From NCBI GenBank assembly GCA_037893245.1, contig JBAIAA010000021.1, positions 434,001 through 498,000 on the forward strand: 64,000 nt of DNA, given 5' to 3'. Shown in pieces: positions 54,379 to 64,000 of this stretch (the first letter of the stretch is position 1; every line of letters begins with the position of its first letter). A program made the translations under genes and the position numbers. Origin of the DNA: Crossaster papposus (Eukaryota; Echinodermata; Asteroidea; Velatida; Solasteridae). The notes below the pieces were generated by a model. The model had not been told where the DNA came from. It saw only the letters and a list, made by a program, of their open reading frames with translations, and did not search any database.

Positions 54379-56453
54379 TCAAGAGTTCCCTAGTCTCCAG
54401 CACAAAACTGAGCTAGAAAATGTAGATGACCCAAAAATAGAATTTTGATTACGTCCATGAACGAAAATATTTGTGGGGTCCTGGAATCGGATCACATTTG
54501 AAACGAGTAGACTAAAACTACTGTACTCGGAAAACAAAAGTGGCCAAAACGGAGCCGATGGCCACTCTGGTACCACTAGCGTACCCACAGCAGAACATGC
54601 TTGTATATGCTTTAATACGTCACCGACCCGGTTAATAGGGGGCACCAACCAATTGTTATCCCCATTCCAATTAGTGGAAAAGGCATCTACCCTGTTAGAA
54701 TTAGGACACAGGAACTTTGAATTGAATACTGGTAATTTGGTATTAAGTTCATCCGCAAATCTATCAACTGTATGTGGCCCCCACAAATTATCAATGAAGT
54801 GAAAAAATTCTTGGGAGACACCCCAGTCGTCAAAGTCAATATCTCGACTAAGACCATCGGCCAGTGTGTTACGCTCTCTGGGGATCCATTGTACCTGTAG
54901 TGTAATCTTATTACGCCTACAGAAGTTGAAAATGTCTAAACTCAAACTATGCAATTCTGCAATCATACTTCCTTTGAAGACAATTGCTACAACACCTTTG
55001 TTGTCTGTGAACAGCTTCACTATCTTACCATACAAATTTGGCGCAAATGCTCGCACCGAGAGGTCCACTGCCTTCAATTCCCTCCAAGTCGAACTTTTCA
55101 AACTTTCTTGTGGGCTCCAATTTTTTTGAAGCTTCATGCTTTCGCAGTTTGACGACCAAGCTCCACAGCCAGTCTGACTGGCATCACAAAATGCAATAAC
55201 CTGAGGAACGGAATATTCAACAAGCATACGCTTAACGCTTATTAAGAGAACATAATTCATTTTTCCAAAAGAACATTTCTTCTACAACTTTGCTATCTTT
55301 CTGTAGACTGTACACTTTATCCCAATGTGTTCTAGTGATAACCTCATGGTACATGAACCTGGACTTCAATTGGGAAATAGCTCCGACTACAGGGGAAAGA
55401 GATGTAATTTTACCTGCCAAGGAAGCAATCTGCCTAGCAGAAACCTTCGGCAGAGATGTTTGAAATGAATCAATACATTTAAAAATATCAACAACCCGTC
55501 TTTGGGTGACTTTGATTGAACCTTCAATACCATTCCAAGTAATTCTCAACCAATCTAAGGCCTGTACTGGGTCCCACTGGGACTTCTCTTTGTCGGGAAC
55601 CAATCCTGCTGACAAGAGATCAACCTTGACAGATTCGGCAACATGCAAACAGGACTCCCTGAAATTTGTTCAATAAGACAATAAAATAACCTTTCGAACG
55701 CCAGTGCTGAACCAGTGGCCTGAGGCATTTAGTAAATATAAATGGAGCAGTTGACAGGCCAAACGGCAAAACATGAAAAGAGAAATACCTGGTTCCAAGG
55801 CCGAAGTCCCAACCAAAGCTGAGGAATTTGGTATGGTCTGGAAATATTTCAATATGGTGATACCCCGACTTGAGATCGAAGGTAAAAAGAAAATCACCTT
55901 GCTTAAAATAACTTAAAGCCTCATTCCAGTCTTCAAAGTGCACTTTCTCTTTCCAAAGAAACTGGTTCACAATTCTGAGATCTAAAATCAAGCGTAGTTT
56001 ACCCGAGGTTTGATTAGAAACTGACAGCGGATTAACAATGTGTGGAACATGAGAACATTCAACGATCAAACCTTTGTCAAGCAAATCTAAAATAGCTTCT
56101 GAAACAAAGGATGAATGCGATAAAGTAGACTTATTGTTCTTATACAATCCTGTAGGGGGAGTCTCAATAAATGGTAATTGATAACCAAGTTGGATCACAT
56201 TTAGAACATGCGAGGAAGCCCCAATGTCTTTCCAAAACTTTAGCGATGCACGGAGTCTGCCTTTAACAATAGGCTCGGAATTGCCTTGCTCATAATCATA
56301 ATAATTGTTCTGAAAAAAATGTGGGTCGTACCCTGAAGTACCCATAGGTGAAGCGCTGTGACCGGCCGGATCATGGCAACTTGTACTGGTACTTGAACTT
56401 GGAGCACCGACTGAAAAATATTCACTGGTAGTATGTTCCCTGCAAGGATCCAA
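54379..56453 (-). pseudogene. Reverse transcriptase and RNase H part of the Ngaro-like element
   Basis: The minus strand shows RT motifs (GKLRLILDLRIVNQFL, TFDLKSGYHHIEIFPDHTKF and VLPFGLSTAPFIFTKCLRPL) and RNase H-like motifs (VIAFCDASQTGCGAWS, KLFTDNKGVV, ERNTLADGLSR). Several reading frames are involved; the region is broken. Confidence 0.75.
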
Positions 56454-56846
56454 TGTTGTTGGATAAAGGGAGTCTGAAAGGTCGACAGGAGTAGAAGAAG
56501 TTTATACAAACCAAGATATAAGATAATTGTGAAACGGAACTTTTTAAGACCATTTCATTGAATAATGTGAGCAACAATATGGGTTTTGCAATACATACGT
56601 ACACACTAATAATGAATAGATGAAATTATAGCTTTCATCAGAAATATCTACGACGATATTGGTAGAATTCTTATTGGCATGGCACTGTAATGCACAATTT
56701 CGAATACTCGTTAAATTGTGATCATGATACAATTTGTATACAGTAACAAGAATTTTACCCCATCACGAAACATCCGTCTCCGGTTAAGGGAAAAACATAT
56801 TCATGCGTTAATTTCATCGATACAATGTATAGACTTCCATGAGAAA

Positions 56847-57257
56847 CTAATTACCCGAGTTAGAAAAATACTGGTCTCTGCTAATGCCAGCGCTGCTGGG
56901 TATAAGCGCCGCCATCTTTGCTGAATGAAGATGCATTTGATTGCTTCGGGCCTGGGCAATTTCTCCTCCAGTGCCCAGCTCTGCCACAGGCAAAGCATAG
57001 GTCGGTAGGTCTAGAGCCGCTAGCTGCGGGCCATCCTTGGGTAGCTGACTGGTTATACCCAAACGCATATCTATTTCGTGGTTGATTTGATCCACGAAAA
57101 ATAGAGGGGTCAGCAGAAGTAGCAGCACGATCCACGAGACGGCCGCGTTTGGGGGCACTTGACTGGCGAGAGGACTTGCCACGGCGCTTCTTAACAGCCC
57201 TGGCTTGGGCCTGACGGATGCGTTTCTCATCCTCGGAGTCGGATGCCAAGTCGTCAC
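56847..57257 (-). pseudogene. Zinc-knuckle (gag-like) part of the Ngaro-like element
   Basis: The minus strand has basic residues (VKKRRGKSSRQSSAPKRGR) followed by the zinc knuckle CFACGRAGHWRRNC (CX2CX4HX4C), as found in nucleocapsid regions of retroelements. Confidence 0.75.
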
Positions 57258-57451
57258 TAATATACTCCTCTACGGCCGTCCAGCCTAATAGTATTATACC
57301 ATTGATACAAAATTGTGAAATACATAGGTTAAATTACAAAACCTCAGCAAATGTTGGTTATTCAAGGGGAGATTAGTAATGACGCATTAATGCAGTCATC
57401 GACGCTAGTTGACGATTCTCGTATCCTATTTTCATTTCATTTTAACACCCA

Positions 57452-57937
57452 CTAACCTGCGTCCGACTTGTCGGCAAGTCGAATAAGTTTGTTGCGTTTT
57501 TTCAGCTCTGCCACGCCCTCAGCAATGGCGTCTTTAGCGCGGATTTGCTTACCCTGGTCCAGAAGAGACTCGGCGGACTCCAATTTTTCCAGCAAGGAAG
57601 AATTAAACTCAAATTGTGCCCGATTTCCTTTAAATCTAAAAGAAATCTCAGCTGATCTTTTGAGATGTTGCAACTCGTGCGTAGCCTCGGTTAGCTTTTT
57701 TTCGTTCTCGTCTTTGAGATCCGACATGGAAGCTACGAAAAACTCTTTTAACGAGTTGACTGCTTCCTTAACTGTATCGCCTACCACAACCGCCGTCAAA
57801 GGAGGCACGTTTGGGGCCGTGCCGGGTACACTACCGATGGGGATAATACCGGCAGTTGAGGCTTGTAAGTTAGGTTGAATGCGATTTTTCTCAGACATAA
57901 TTCGGGATATGTCGTGTATACAGAGCGCGGAAAGCAA
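57452..57937 (-). CDS. Gag-like coiled-coil part of the Ngaro-like element
   Basis: About 150 residues with a helical, charged region (DLKDENEKKLTEATHELQHL) and the stretch RSAEISFRFKGNRAQFEFN, which is typical of the first open region of DIRS-group elements. Role inferred from position and composition. Confidence 0.6.
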   Translation of the reverse strand: MLSALCIHDISRIMSEKNRIQPNLQASTAGIIPIGSVPGTAPNVPPLTAVVVGDTVKEAVNSLKEFFVASMSDLKDENEKKLTEATHELQHLKRSAEISFRFKGNRAQFEFNSSLLEKLESAESLLDQGKQIRAKDAIAEGVAELKKRNKLIRLADKSDAG

Positions 57938-58084
57938 GATGTCCGTCAGTTGCGTGTTGAACTCGGTCAGTGGCGTGGTCAGTGAATACCTTCGTTATTC
58001 ACCACGGACCAATGCACTCTAACAGTACCTGCAAAGTATACTGTTATGCAAATCGGTCAGTCTGCTACCTATTGAAAATATATT

Positions 58085-58240
58085 TCAGCCCTCGTCAAAA
58101 CGGGAGGAACGGGGCTATTGTTCTTAATTACCACCCCCCCCCCCCCCTTTTCTCCCGCGAGCACACGGCCCCGTTCTGCCCGCGTTCCATTCTTGACAGC
58201 AATACAATAGAGCGGTCACGTGCTCTTGAATGCATTGTGT
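58085..58240 (-). repeat. Interspersed repeat D, copy 3 (inverted)
   Basis: Inverse match to 32350-32480, including GTTCTGCCCGCGTTCCAT and CAATACAATAGAGCGGTCACG, with a poly-C run at 58133-58147. Abuts the A1 repeat of the Ngaro-like element. Confidence 0.65.
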
Positions 58241-58413
58241 TGAACGGCTGTGGATGACGACCACACAACGAGTATCCGATACATCGGATAATCGGTGGTT
58301 CGCTAAAAGTAGGCATATTAATTTTGATTTTAAGTTATACCAAGAACAAAATTAAACATAAAAAGAAGCTGTAAACCAGTGTAAATAAATGCAGAGTTTT
58401 AACTTTCAGTTTA

Positions 58414-58875
58414 ACGTTTAACGTTTATCCAGAATCTCACAGACCGGTGAGGTTATCAGCTTACGATAAAACATCAGCCAATCAAAGGCTACGGTTTGTA
58501 ACAGCGGAAATACTGACCAATTAATAGCCACTTACGTGAATGACGTACTCACTTAGATGACCAATCATATAGAATGAGAGATACACGTCGTCTGCCTCAA
58601 CCCATTCCTTTCTGTAAACTATACTAAGTCCAACCATCGCCAGGCCTCTGTATCACAGGAGCATCCTAGCATTTTGTATAGAGAGGACAGCAGCCGAAAG
58701 CAGTACGGCTTGACTTTTAGTCGTTGAACAACCATTGTGGATAGTTCAATCAACCACGACAAATCGCTAGATTTTCTTTCTGTGATTTTCACTATGTGGC
58801 GCACATTATACAAAAACAAATAAAACAAACTGAGATCGACGTAAAGTCATCTGATTTTAGCGAATCCTTTAAGTA
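58414..58875 (+). repeat. FReD upstream region, copy 3
   Basis: Collinear with 2430-2893 up to the FReD start codon (shared GGACAGCAGCCGAAAGCAGT and CGACAAATCGCTAGATTTTC), showing that gene and promoter region were duplicated together. Confidence 0.8.
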
Positions 58876-59347
58876 ATGGAAGCAATGGCGAAACTGACCT
58901 TAACTGGGTTGCAACTATTTCACATAATATTCATAATATGTCAGGGTGCTACCTCGTCCCTCTCTGGATATGAAACTTCTTATGCAGAGAAACATGCGTT
59001 TTATGCCGCAAAAAATTGCGCTAAGAAGGTTTGCGTTTTTAACCAAAAATGTACGATCTCGTGTCATCTGCGGACGTGAATGCAGCATGGATCGACATTG
59101 CAAATCTTTTAACTTTAATGACTGCAGTTAAATGTGCGAGTTGAACCTTGCCATAAGACGGCAGCATCTCGACTACTTCAATGCAACTCAAGGGAGCGTG
59201 TACTTTGATGCAGATGAGGACACACCTCTCTACTCACTGGCTGATAGTTCCTTGAATCGCTACAGAAGTTGCAAGATGCTCTTAAATGCTGGTTACTGTT
59301 CAAGCGGTATCCTCACAATCTACCCAGAGGGATTCGGCAATGACAGT

Positions 59348-59526
59348 CTGTAGGGGAATTTTCTAGAAGTTGAACAAATCACAAAAGATGGCGTCGCTTT
59401 GGTTGAAATGCTCACGAAAACACGATGATCCGAAACAGTCAGAATGTCACTTTCTTGAGGCAACTTATACTTATACGTTTCAGAAAGAGGCGAATACAAA
59501 AATGTGCCTGGTTGCTACAAGTCTTT
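59348..59526. mobile_element. Insertion 1 in the second FReD copy
   Basis: About 179 bp absent from the first FReD gene, lying between GGCAATGACAGT and TTTCTACTGTGAC. Edges read CTGTAGGGG and CTACAAG; family not identified. Confidence 0.55.
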
Positions 59527-59577
59527 GTTTCTACTGTGACATGGAAACTGACGGCGGGGTGGATCGTGTTTTATAGG

Positions 59578-59789
59578 CAGAGTTGTATTCGAGTCCCTGC
59601 AAGTCCTCCTAAAAGTCCAGTCACAAGTCCTTTCATAAAGCCAGTCATAAGTAACTGGTTAAACAATGACAAAGGAATGCTTTTGTCAAAGCTCATTGTA
59701 GTAGCTTGTGATTTGAATTGGAACTGGAGGACTTGTGATGGACTTGGAGGGACTTACAGGGACTTGTGATGGACTTGACTACATCCGTG
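59578..59789. mobile_element. hAT-like MITE in the second FReD copy
   Basis: A 212-bp element starting CAGAGTTGTATTCGAGTCC and ending GACTACATCCGTG, with AGTCC / GGACT words throughout. The 8-bp flanks are TTTATAGG on the left and TTTAGAG(G) on the right, the right flank later split by the next insertion. 8-bp duplications and CAG termini fit hAT. Confidence 0.65.
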
Positions 59790-59796
59790 TTTAGAG

Positions 59797-59982
59797 TAGT
59801 CTTGTTTGCAAGACGATGTAATATGCAGCGCGCGTAGGCCGCCGATGCGGGCGTCCTCTAACGTACGCCGTACCATGGCCATACACTCAATGACCTTCGA
59901 TAACGAAGGTCATTCGCGCGTGATCTACAGCGTACGTTAGAGGGCGCCCCGCATCGCGAAGATCGTCTTGCAAACAAGACTA
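59797..59982. mobile_element. MULE-like foldback MITE in the second FReD copy
   Basis: A 186-bp element with perfect 21-bp ends (TAGTCTTGTTTGCAAGACGA and complement) and an exact 9-bp duplication TGTTTAGAG (59788-59796 and 59983-59991). A second inner inverted repeat (GCGTACGTTAGAGG) makes it a near-complete hairpin. 9-bp duplications are typical of Mutator-like elements. Confidence 0.75.
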
Positions 59983-60389
59983 TGTTTAGAGGCGACAAGA
60001 TGACAGCGTGGACTTCTACCGTAACTCACTGGACCGACTCCCAGTCTGGCTTTGGCGATCTGTACGGTGAGTTCTAGTTGGGAAATGACAATTTGGTGAC
60101 TTTGACGTATGGATCATGGGAGCTACAAGTTGATCTACGGGACTGGGACGGTAACACGGCATTGGCAAAGTACTCAGATGTCCATATATCACCGGGTGAG
60201 TACACTCTGAATTATGACCATTACGATGCAAGCAGCACCGCCGGTGACTCTCTTAGGTATCACAGAGGACGTCCCTTTACGACAAAGGATCGTGACAATG
60301 ATGATGCACCAGAAATTAATTGCGCACAAATGTACACAAGAGCCTGGTGGTTTAATCGGTGTTTTGTGTCTCATTTGAATGGTGGATAT

Positions 60390-62733
60390 TGTAACGCGAC
60401 AGAGGGCGCTAGCACGGCGCGACAAGGCGATTATAGTTTACGGTTGTACGCGTTAGCATGGCAGCGATAATGTCTTATACAGCGATCATGCTCCGCCCAG
60501 CGTACACTGATTGGACAGTATGGGTCCCTGCTCTCCTTATGTATAGCGCGAACAGCGCAAGTACAAGGCTTGTTTGCATACATAAGTGTTCCCGCCATGT
60601 TGGGGATAAACTGGCTATTGCCGACGCAAGGGAGTTTGGACTTCCGTAAGCTAAGGTTATGTGTCAACGGTGAAAGGTTAAAATGCACAGGGAGTTTTGG
60701 CAAGCAGTTTATTGGCCGAGTAATGGTGACAAAGACTACGGAGATACCGCTGGGTCACGAAACCATTGTTTTAGGAACAGTCGGCCAATGGGAGGGACTG
60801 ACAGGACCCGTGATTGTGGAACAAGTCGAGTCTGGTGGTCGGCTTGGTGAGAAGGGCCTTATTATGGCTAAGGCTTTGATTGATGTGCCGACAGAATTTG
60901 TGCCCATTCGGATACTGAACCCAAATAGAGAAAAACGAGTCCTGCAGGTTGGGACCCTGGCTGCAACTGTTTCGCCTGTCAATGTAGAAACACTGCCCTC
61001 TCGTGGCAGTGGGGATACATTGAAAGTAGAGTCGCTTCCTAGTCATTTCAGCGATTTGTATGAAAGGAGCAAAAAGAATTTGGATCCTCAAGATCCTGTA
61101 AAGTTGAGGGAATTTTTGGTGGAATACCAAGATGTGTTTTCCGACGGTAATGATGATATAGGCCATACGGATGTAGTGGAACAAACCATCAACACTGGTG
61201 GCGCTAGACCAGTAAATCAAATACCCCGGAGGCACCCCGTTTGCAACAAGCAGGAAAAAAATCATCAGATGGACGACTTAAGCCGTGTTCGCACTGGATA
61301 AACATTTTGGGTAATTTGACCATGACGCCGGGTAACATTCCGATGGGTTGATCTTCCCACCGTCCACACTTGGATTTAATTGACGCGGGTAGAATTGCCG
61401 AGACGATGGGTAAACTAACCGAGCTGGCTCCAAAACAATAAAGAGGGCGCCCTGCGTGACCTATGACCGCGACTTGACGACCGGATCGTCTGTTCCCGAC
61501 GCTAGCTCTCAACATTATTTTCTTCGTTCAAGTCATTCGACCAAGTGATGGAAGATTTAACCGAGACGTCGCGTCCGCACTGAATTTTCTGGCTCGGTTA
61601 AAATGACCTGGTCAATCTTCCCGGGCACCTTTGGGTAAGTTACCTGTGAGGAAAGTTACTCGGGCTGTCCGCACTGGACTTGAAATGGGCAAGTTACCCA
61701 TTGGCTCGGTTAGTTTGCCCAAATTAAGTCCAGTGTGGACAGGGCTTAAAAGAGGCGTGGTTTAATTGAGCCATCCGATAGCTCATGGGCGGCCAACGTT
61801 GTGTTAGTGAAAAAGAAAGACGGTTCAAAACGACTATGCATCGATAACAGAGGTTCGAATGCAGTAACAATTAAAGACGCTTATCCTGTTCCGCTCGATG
61901 CGCTAGAGGGCGCTCAGTGGTTCTCTACCCTTGATCTGGCATCCAGGTACTGGCAAGTAGCCCTGGATAAGGATGCTGAACAGAAGTCAACATTCCTAGT
62001 GCGGAATGGGTTATATCGGTGGAAAGTTATACCATTTGGCTTGACCAACGCACCTTCCACGTTTGAACGTCTAATGGAAAAGGTGTTAGCAGGACTGCAG
62101 TGGGAAATGCTATTAGTCTACCTGGATGACGTCATCGTTTTTTGTAAAACGGTCGAGTATGAGTTGGTACGGCTGCGCAGATTGTTTGAGCGTTTAAAGA
62201 GTGCTATACTTAAGCTAAAGCCCAGTAAATGTTACCTCTTTCAGAGGTCGGTGACTTACTTGGGCCATATTGAATCGGCAGAGGGCGTTTCAACGGAACC
62301 CGCCAAAACCAAAGCCGTTGCTGATTGGCCAGTTCCGAAGAACGTCAAAGAAGTAAGAAGTTTCCTTCGAATGGCCTCGCTTCGAATTGTAGACGATTCA
62401 TTCGGGGCTTCGCAACCATTGCCAGCCCGCTGCATGCCTTGACATCGACGTCAAAGGAATTTATTTAGAATGATTCTTGTGAGGAGGCATTCGTCAGATT
62501 TCATAATTGACACGGATGCGAGTTCAGAGGGCATAGGTGCAGTTCTGTATTAGGTTCACGACGGTGTCGAAAGTGTTGTTGCTTATGCAAGCCGGAAGCT
62601 CAATAAAGCTGAAAACTTATACGGACAGAAGGTTCTGGTGAGGACAGACCACTCTTCCTTAAGATGGTTGACGAACATGAAGGGCCCGGAAGGTCAACTT
62701 GCACTTGGTTGGAGGTCGTGGCAGAGTATGACG
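60390..62733 (+). mobile_element. Ty3/Gypsy-like retroelement fragment A (fossil)
   Basis: Starts with an LTR edge TGTAACGCGACAGAGGGCGC and passes into pol-like sequence: a region between protease and reverse transcriptase (about 60600-61277), reverse transcriptase (about 61790-62440, with VVLVKKKDGS-like start and YLDD core in LLVYLDDVIVF) and RNase H remnants to about 62733. Gag, most of the protease and the integrase are absent. Broken: it is internally deleted, split by a MITE (61278-61749), and its frames are interrupted several times. Confidence 0.8.
61278..61749. mobile_element. MITE with TTAA edges inside Gypsy fragment A
   Basis: Edges TTAAGCCGTGTTCGCACTGG and CCAGTGTGGACAGGGCTTAA; interior rich in GGGTAA(A/G)CTAACC / GTTACCC words in both orientations. 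About 470 bp, non-coding. The same element occupies the same position in fragment B from 63730. Confidence 0.75.
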
Positions 62734-62752
62734 AGTCATGCAGGTTGGGACC

Positions 62753-63064
62753 ACTGACCTCTACACCTGGACGGACCATTGTCCATATTCTGCTGTGCTA
62801 ACACTTGAAGTCGGCGCGAACTGGAAGTGCAACATGGCGGACCCGAGACGTCACTGCTGTGAGCCAATGAAATGTCCAGGTGTGGAGGTCAGCGGATTTA
62901 TTCTGTACATTTTGTATTTATAAACATTACGTAATACGTATCGTACCAACACCTGGACATTTCATTGGCTCACAGAGTCACGTCGTGGGTCCGCCATGTT
63001 GCACTTCTCCGCATGCCGACTTAAAAATGAAACAATGATGATCTGTCCATGTATAGAGGTCAGT
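62753..63064. mobile_element. MULE-like foldback, copy 1
   Basis: A 312-bp element bounded by ACTGACCTCTACACCTGG and its near-complement, with the exact 10-bp duplication GGTTGGGACC at 62743-62752 and 63065-63074. The interior holds a second inverted repeat around CCAATGAAATGTCCAGGTG. Non-coding. Confidence 0.75.
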
Positions 63065-63079
63065 GGTTGGGACCCTGGC

Positions 63080-63404
63080 ACTGACCTCTACACATGGACA
63101 GCTCATCATTGTTTCACACTTGAAGTCGGCGCGAACTGGAAGTGCAACATGGCGGACCCACGACATCACTCTGTGAGCCAATGAAATGTCCAGGTGTAAG
63201 GTTCAGTGGGTACGGTACGTATGACGTAATGTTTATAAATAAAAAAATGTATAGAGTAAATCCACTGACCTCTACACCTGGACATTTCATTGGCTCACAG
63301 AAGTGACGTCTTTGGTCCGCCATGTTGCACTTCCAGTTCGCGCCGACTTCAAGCGTTAGCACAGCAGAATATGGACAATGGTCCGTCCAGGTGTAGAGGT
63401 CAGT
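63080..63404. mobile_element. MULE-like foldback, copy 2
   Basis: A 325-bp inverted relative of the preceding copy, flanked by GGACCCTGGC (63070-63079) and GGACCCTGGG (63405-63414), a 10-bp duplication with one mismatch that overlaps the duplication of copy 1. Confidence 0.7.
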
Positions 63405-63729
63405 GGACCCTGGGTGCAACTGTTTCGCCTGTAATGTAGAAACACTGCCCTCTCGTGGCAGTGGGGATAAATTGAAAGTAGAGTCGCTTCCTAGTGATTT
63501 AAGCGATTTGTATGAAAGGAGCAAGAAGAATTTGGATCCTCAAGATCGTGTAAAGTTGAGGGAATTTATGGTGGAATACCAAGATGTGTTTTCCGAGGGT
63601 AATGATGATATAGGCCATACGGATGTAGTGGAACAAACCATCAACACTGGTGGCGCTAGACCAGTAAATCAAAGACCCCAGGGGAACCCCGTTTGCAACA
63701 AGCAGGAAATAAATCGTCAGATGGACGAC

Positions 63730-64000
63730 TTAAGCGGTGTTCGCACTGGATAAACATTGTGGGTAATTTGACCATGACGCCGGGTAACATTCCGATGGGT
63801 TGATCTTCCCACCGTCCGCACTTGGATTTAATTGACGCGGGTAGAATTGCCGAGACGATGGGTAAACTAACCGAGCTGGCTCCAAAACAATAAAGAGGGC
63901 GCCCTGCGTGACCTATGACCGCGACTTGACGACCGGATCGTCTGTTCCCGACGCTAGCTCTCAACATTATTTTCTTCGTTCAAGTCATTCGACCGGGTGA
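63730..64000. mobile_element. MITE with TTAA edge in Gypsy fragment B, cut by window end
   Basis: Nearly identical to 61278-61548, inserted at the same position of the Gypsy sequence; right end lies beyond the window. Confidence 0.8.

Larger units (their letters stand above)
52044..58082 (-). mobile_element. DIRS/Ngaro-like tyrosine-recombinase retrotransposon (fossil)
   Basis: About 6.0 kb on the minus strand with split direct repeats in the order A1 (about 57926-58082), coding parts, B1 (52530-52684), A2 (about 52374-52529) and B2 (52044-52197), the layout of Ngaro/PAT elements. B1 and B2 are near-identical, as are A1 and A2, so it is fairly young. Parts in order: coiled-coil gag-like region, zinc-knuckle region, reverse transcriptase, RNase H and tyrosine recombinase. 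All expected parts are present but the reading frames are interrupted several times, roughly three to five, so it is probably inactive. It lacks a DDE integrase and an aspartic protease, as the family does. No methyltransferase domain was seen, favouring Ngaro over PAT or DIRS1. Confidence 0.85.
58876..60389 (+). pseudogene. Second FReD gene copy, decayed
   Basis: Paralogue of 2894-3940 from the start codon to codon about 311. Signal peptide (LQLFHIIFIICQGATS), PAN/apple part and FReD part are all recognisable. Breaks: a 2-bp net loss near 59020-59030 shifts the frame; TAA at 59129-59131 stops the PAN region after DCS; insertions lie at about 59348-59526, 59578-59789 and 59797-59982; TAG replaces Trp at 60075-60077; and the last 38 codons are replaced by an LTR from 60390. 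The calcium region TTKDRDNDDAPE and the C-x-H-LNGGY end are still present. Clearly non-functional as a FReD protein. Confidence 0.85.
62734..63735 (+). mobile_element. Ty3/Gypsy-like fragment B (fossil), partial duplicate of A
   Basis: Resumes at sequence equivalent to 60941 (GAGTC(A/C)TGCAGGTTGGGACC) and, after the two foldbacks, follows A closely from 63405 to 63729. It contains only the stretch upstream of the reverse transcriptase. Broken, and cut by the same MITE. Confidence 0.75.

Noticed and set aside
54158-55152. Plus-strand open frames of 67-109 codons
   Set aside because: Antisense to the reverse transcriptase and RNase H part of the Ngaro-like element.

Overview
This is a gene-poor, repeat-saturated stretch of animal nuclear DNA. 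Several things suggest a marine invertebrate deuterostome, most likely an echinoderm or a close relative: an intronless secreted PAN/apple plus fibrinogen C-terminal domain gene, recurrent TAGGCCTA-like words, a tyrosine-recombinase (DIRS/Ngaro-type) retrotransposon, CR1-group LINEs, and abundant MITEs with 3-bp TNA or TTAA targets. The species call is inference; nothing here fixes it.

Layout. 0.3-0.7 kb: two tRNA-like SINE heads. 1.0-2.9 kb: a MITE and the upstream repeat of the one convincing host gene, a single-exon fibrinogen-domain (FReD) protein at 2894-3940. 3.97-9.5 kb: Tc1/mariner-like elements and MITEs, including an internal-deletion derivative that keeps only the N-terminal transposase domain. 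11-13 kb and 40.4-41.2 kb: inverted copies of one interspersed repeat. 15.4-18 kb: a gene-less copy of the FReD upstream region carrying a 1.1-kb insertion. 19.3-21.4 kb: a very young non-coding LTR element filled with tandem arrays. 22 kb: probable exons of an unrecognised host gene. 23.4-24.2 kb: a 445-bp-period duplication. 25.9-28.6 kb: a near-perfect foldback abutting a 2.2-kb palindrome built from two inverted copies of a nested MITE; its single-copy form lies at 47.2-48.4 kb. 29-31 kb: a CR1-group LINE. 36.7-37.7 kb: MITEs. 38-43.3 kb: Tc1-like elements, a LINE endonuclease fragment and a frameshifted transposase. 43.7-46.2 kb: an interleaved MITE composite whose empty site survives near 10.0 kb. 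52.0-58.1 kb: a minus-strand Ngaro-like retroelement with split direct repeats. 58.4-60.4 kb: a decayed second FReD gene hit by successive insertions and cut off by an LTR. 60.4-64 kb: broken Ty3/Gypsy fragments carrying MITEs and MULE-like foldbacks.

Functionally, only the 2894-3940 gene looks intact. It encodes a secreted, lectin-like protein related to ficolins and tachylectins. Almost everything else is transposable-element stratigraphy. Several insertions can be ordered in time because empty target sites are preserved elsewhere in the window, and target-site duplications of 2, 3, 4, 8, 9 and 10 bp can be read directly.
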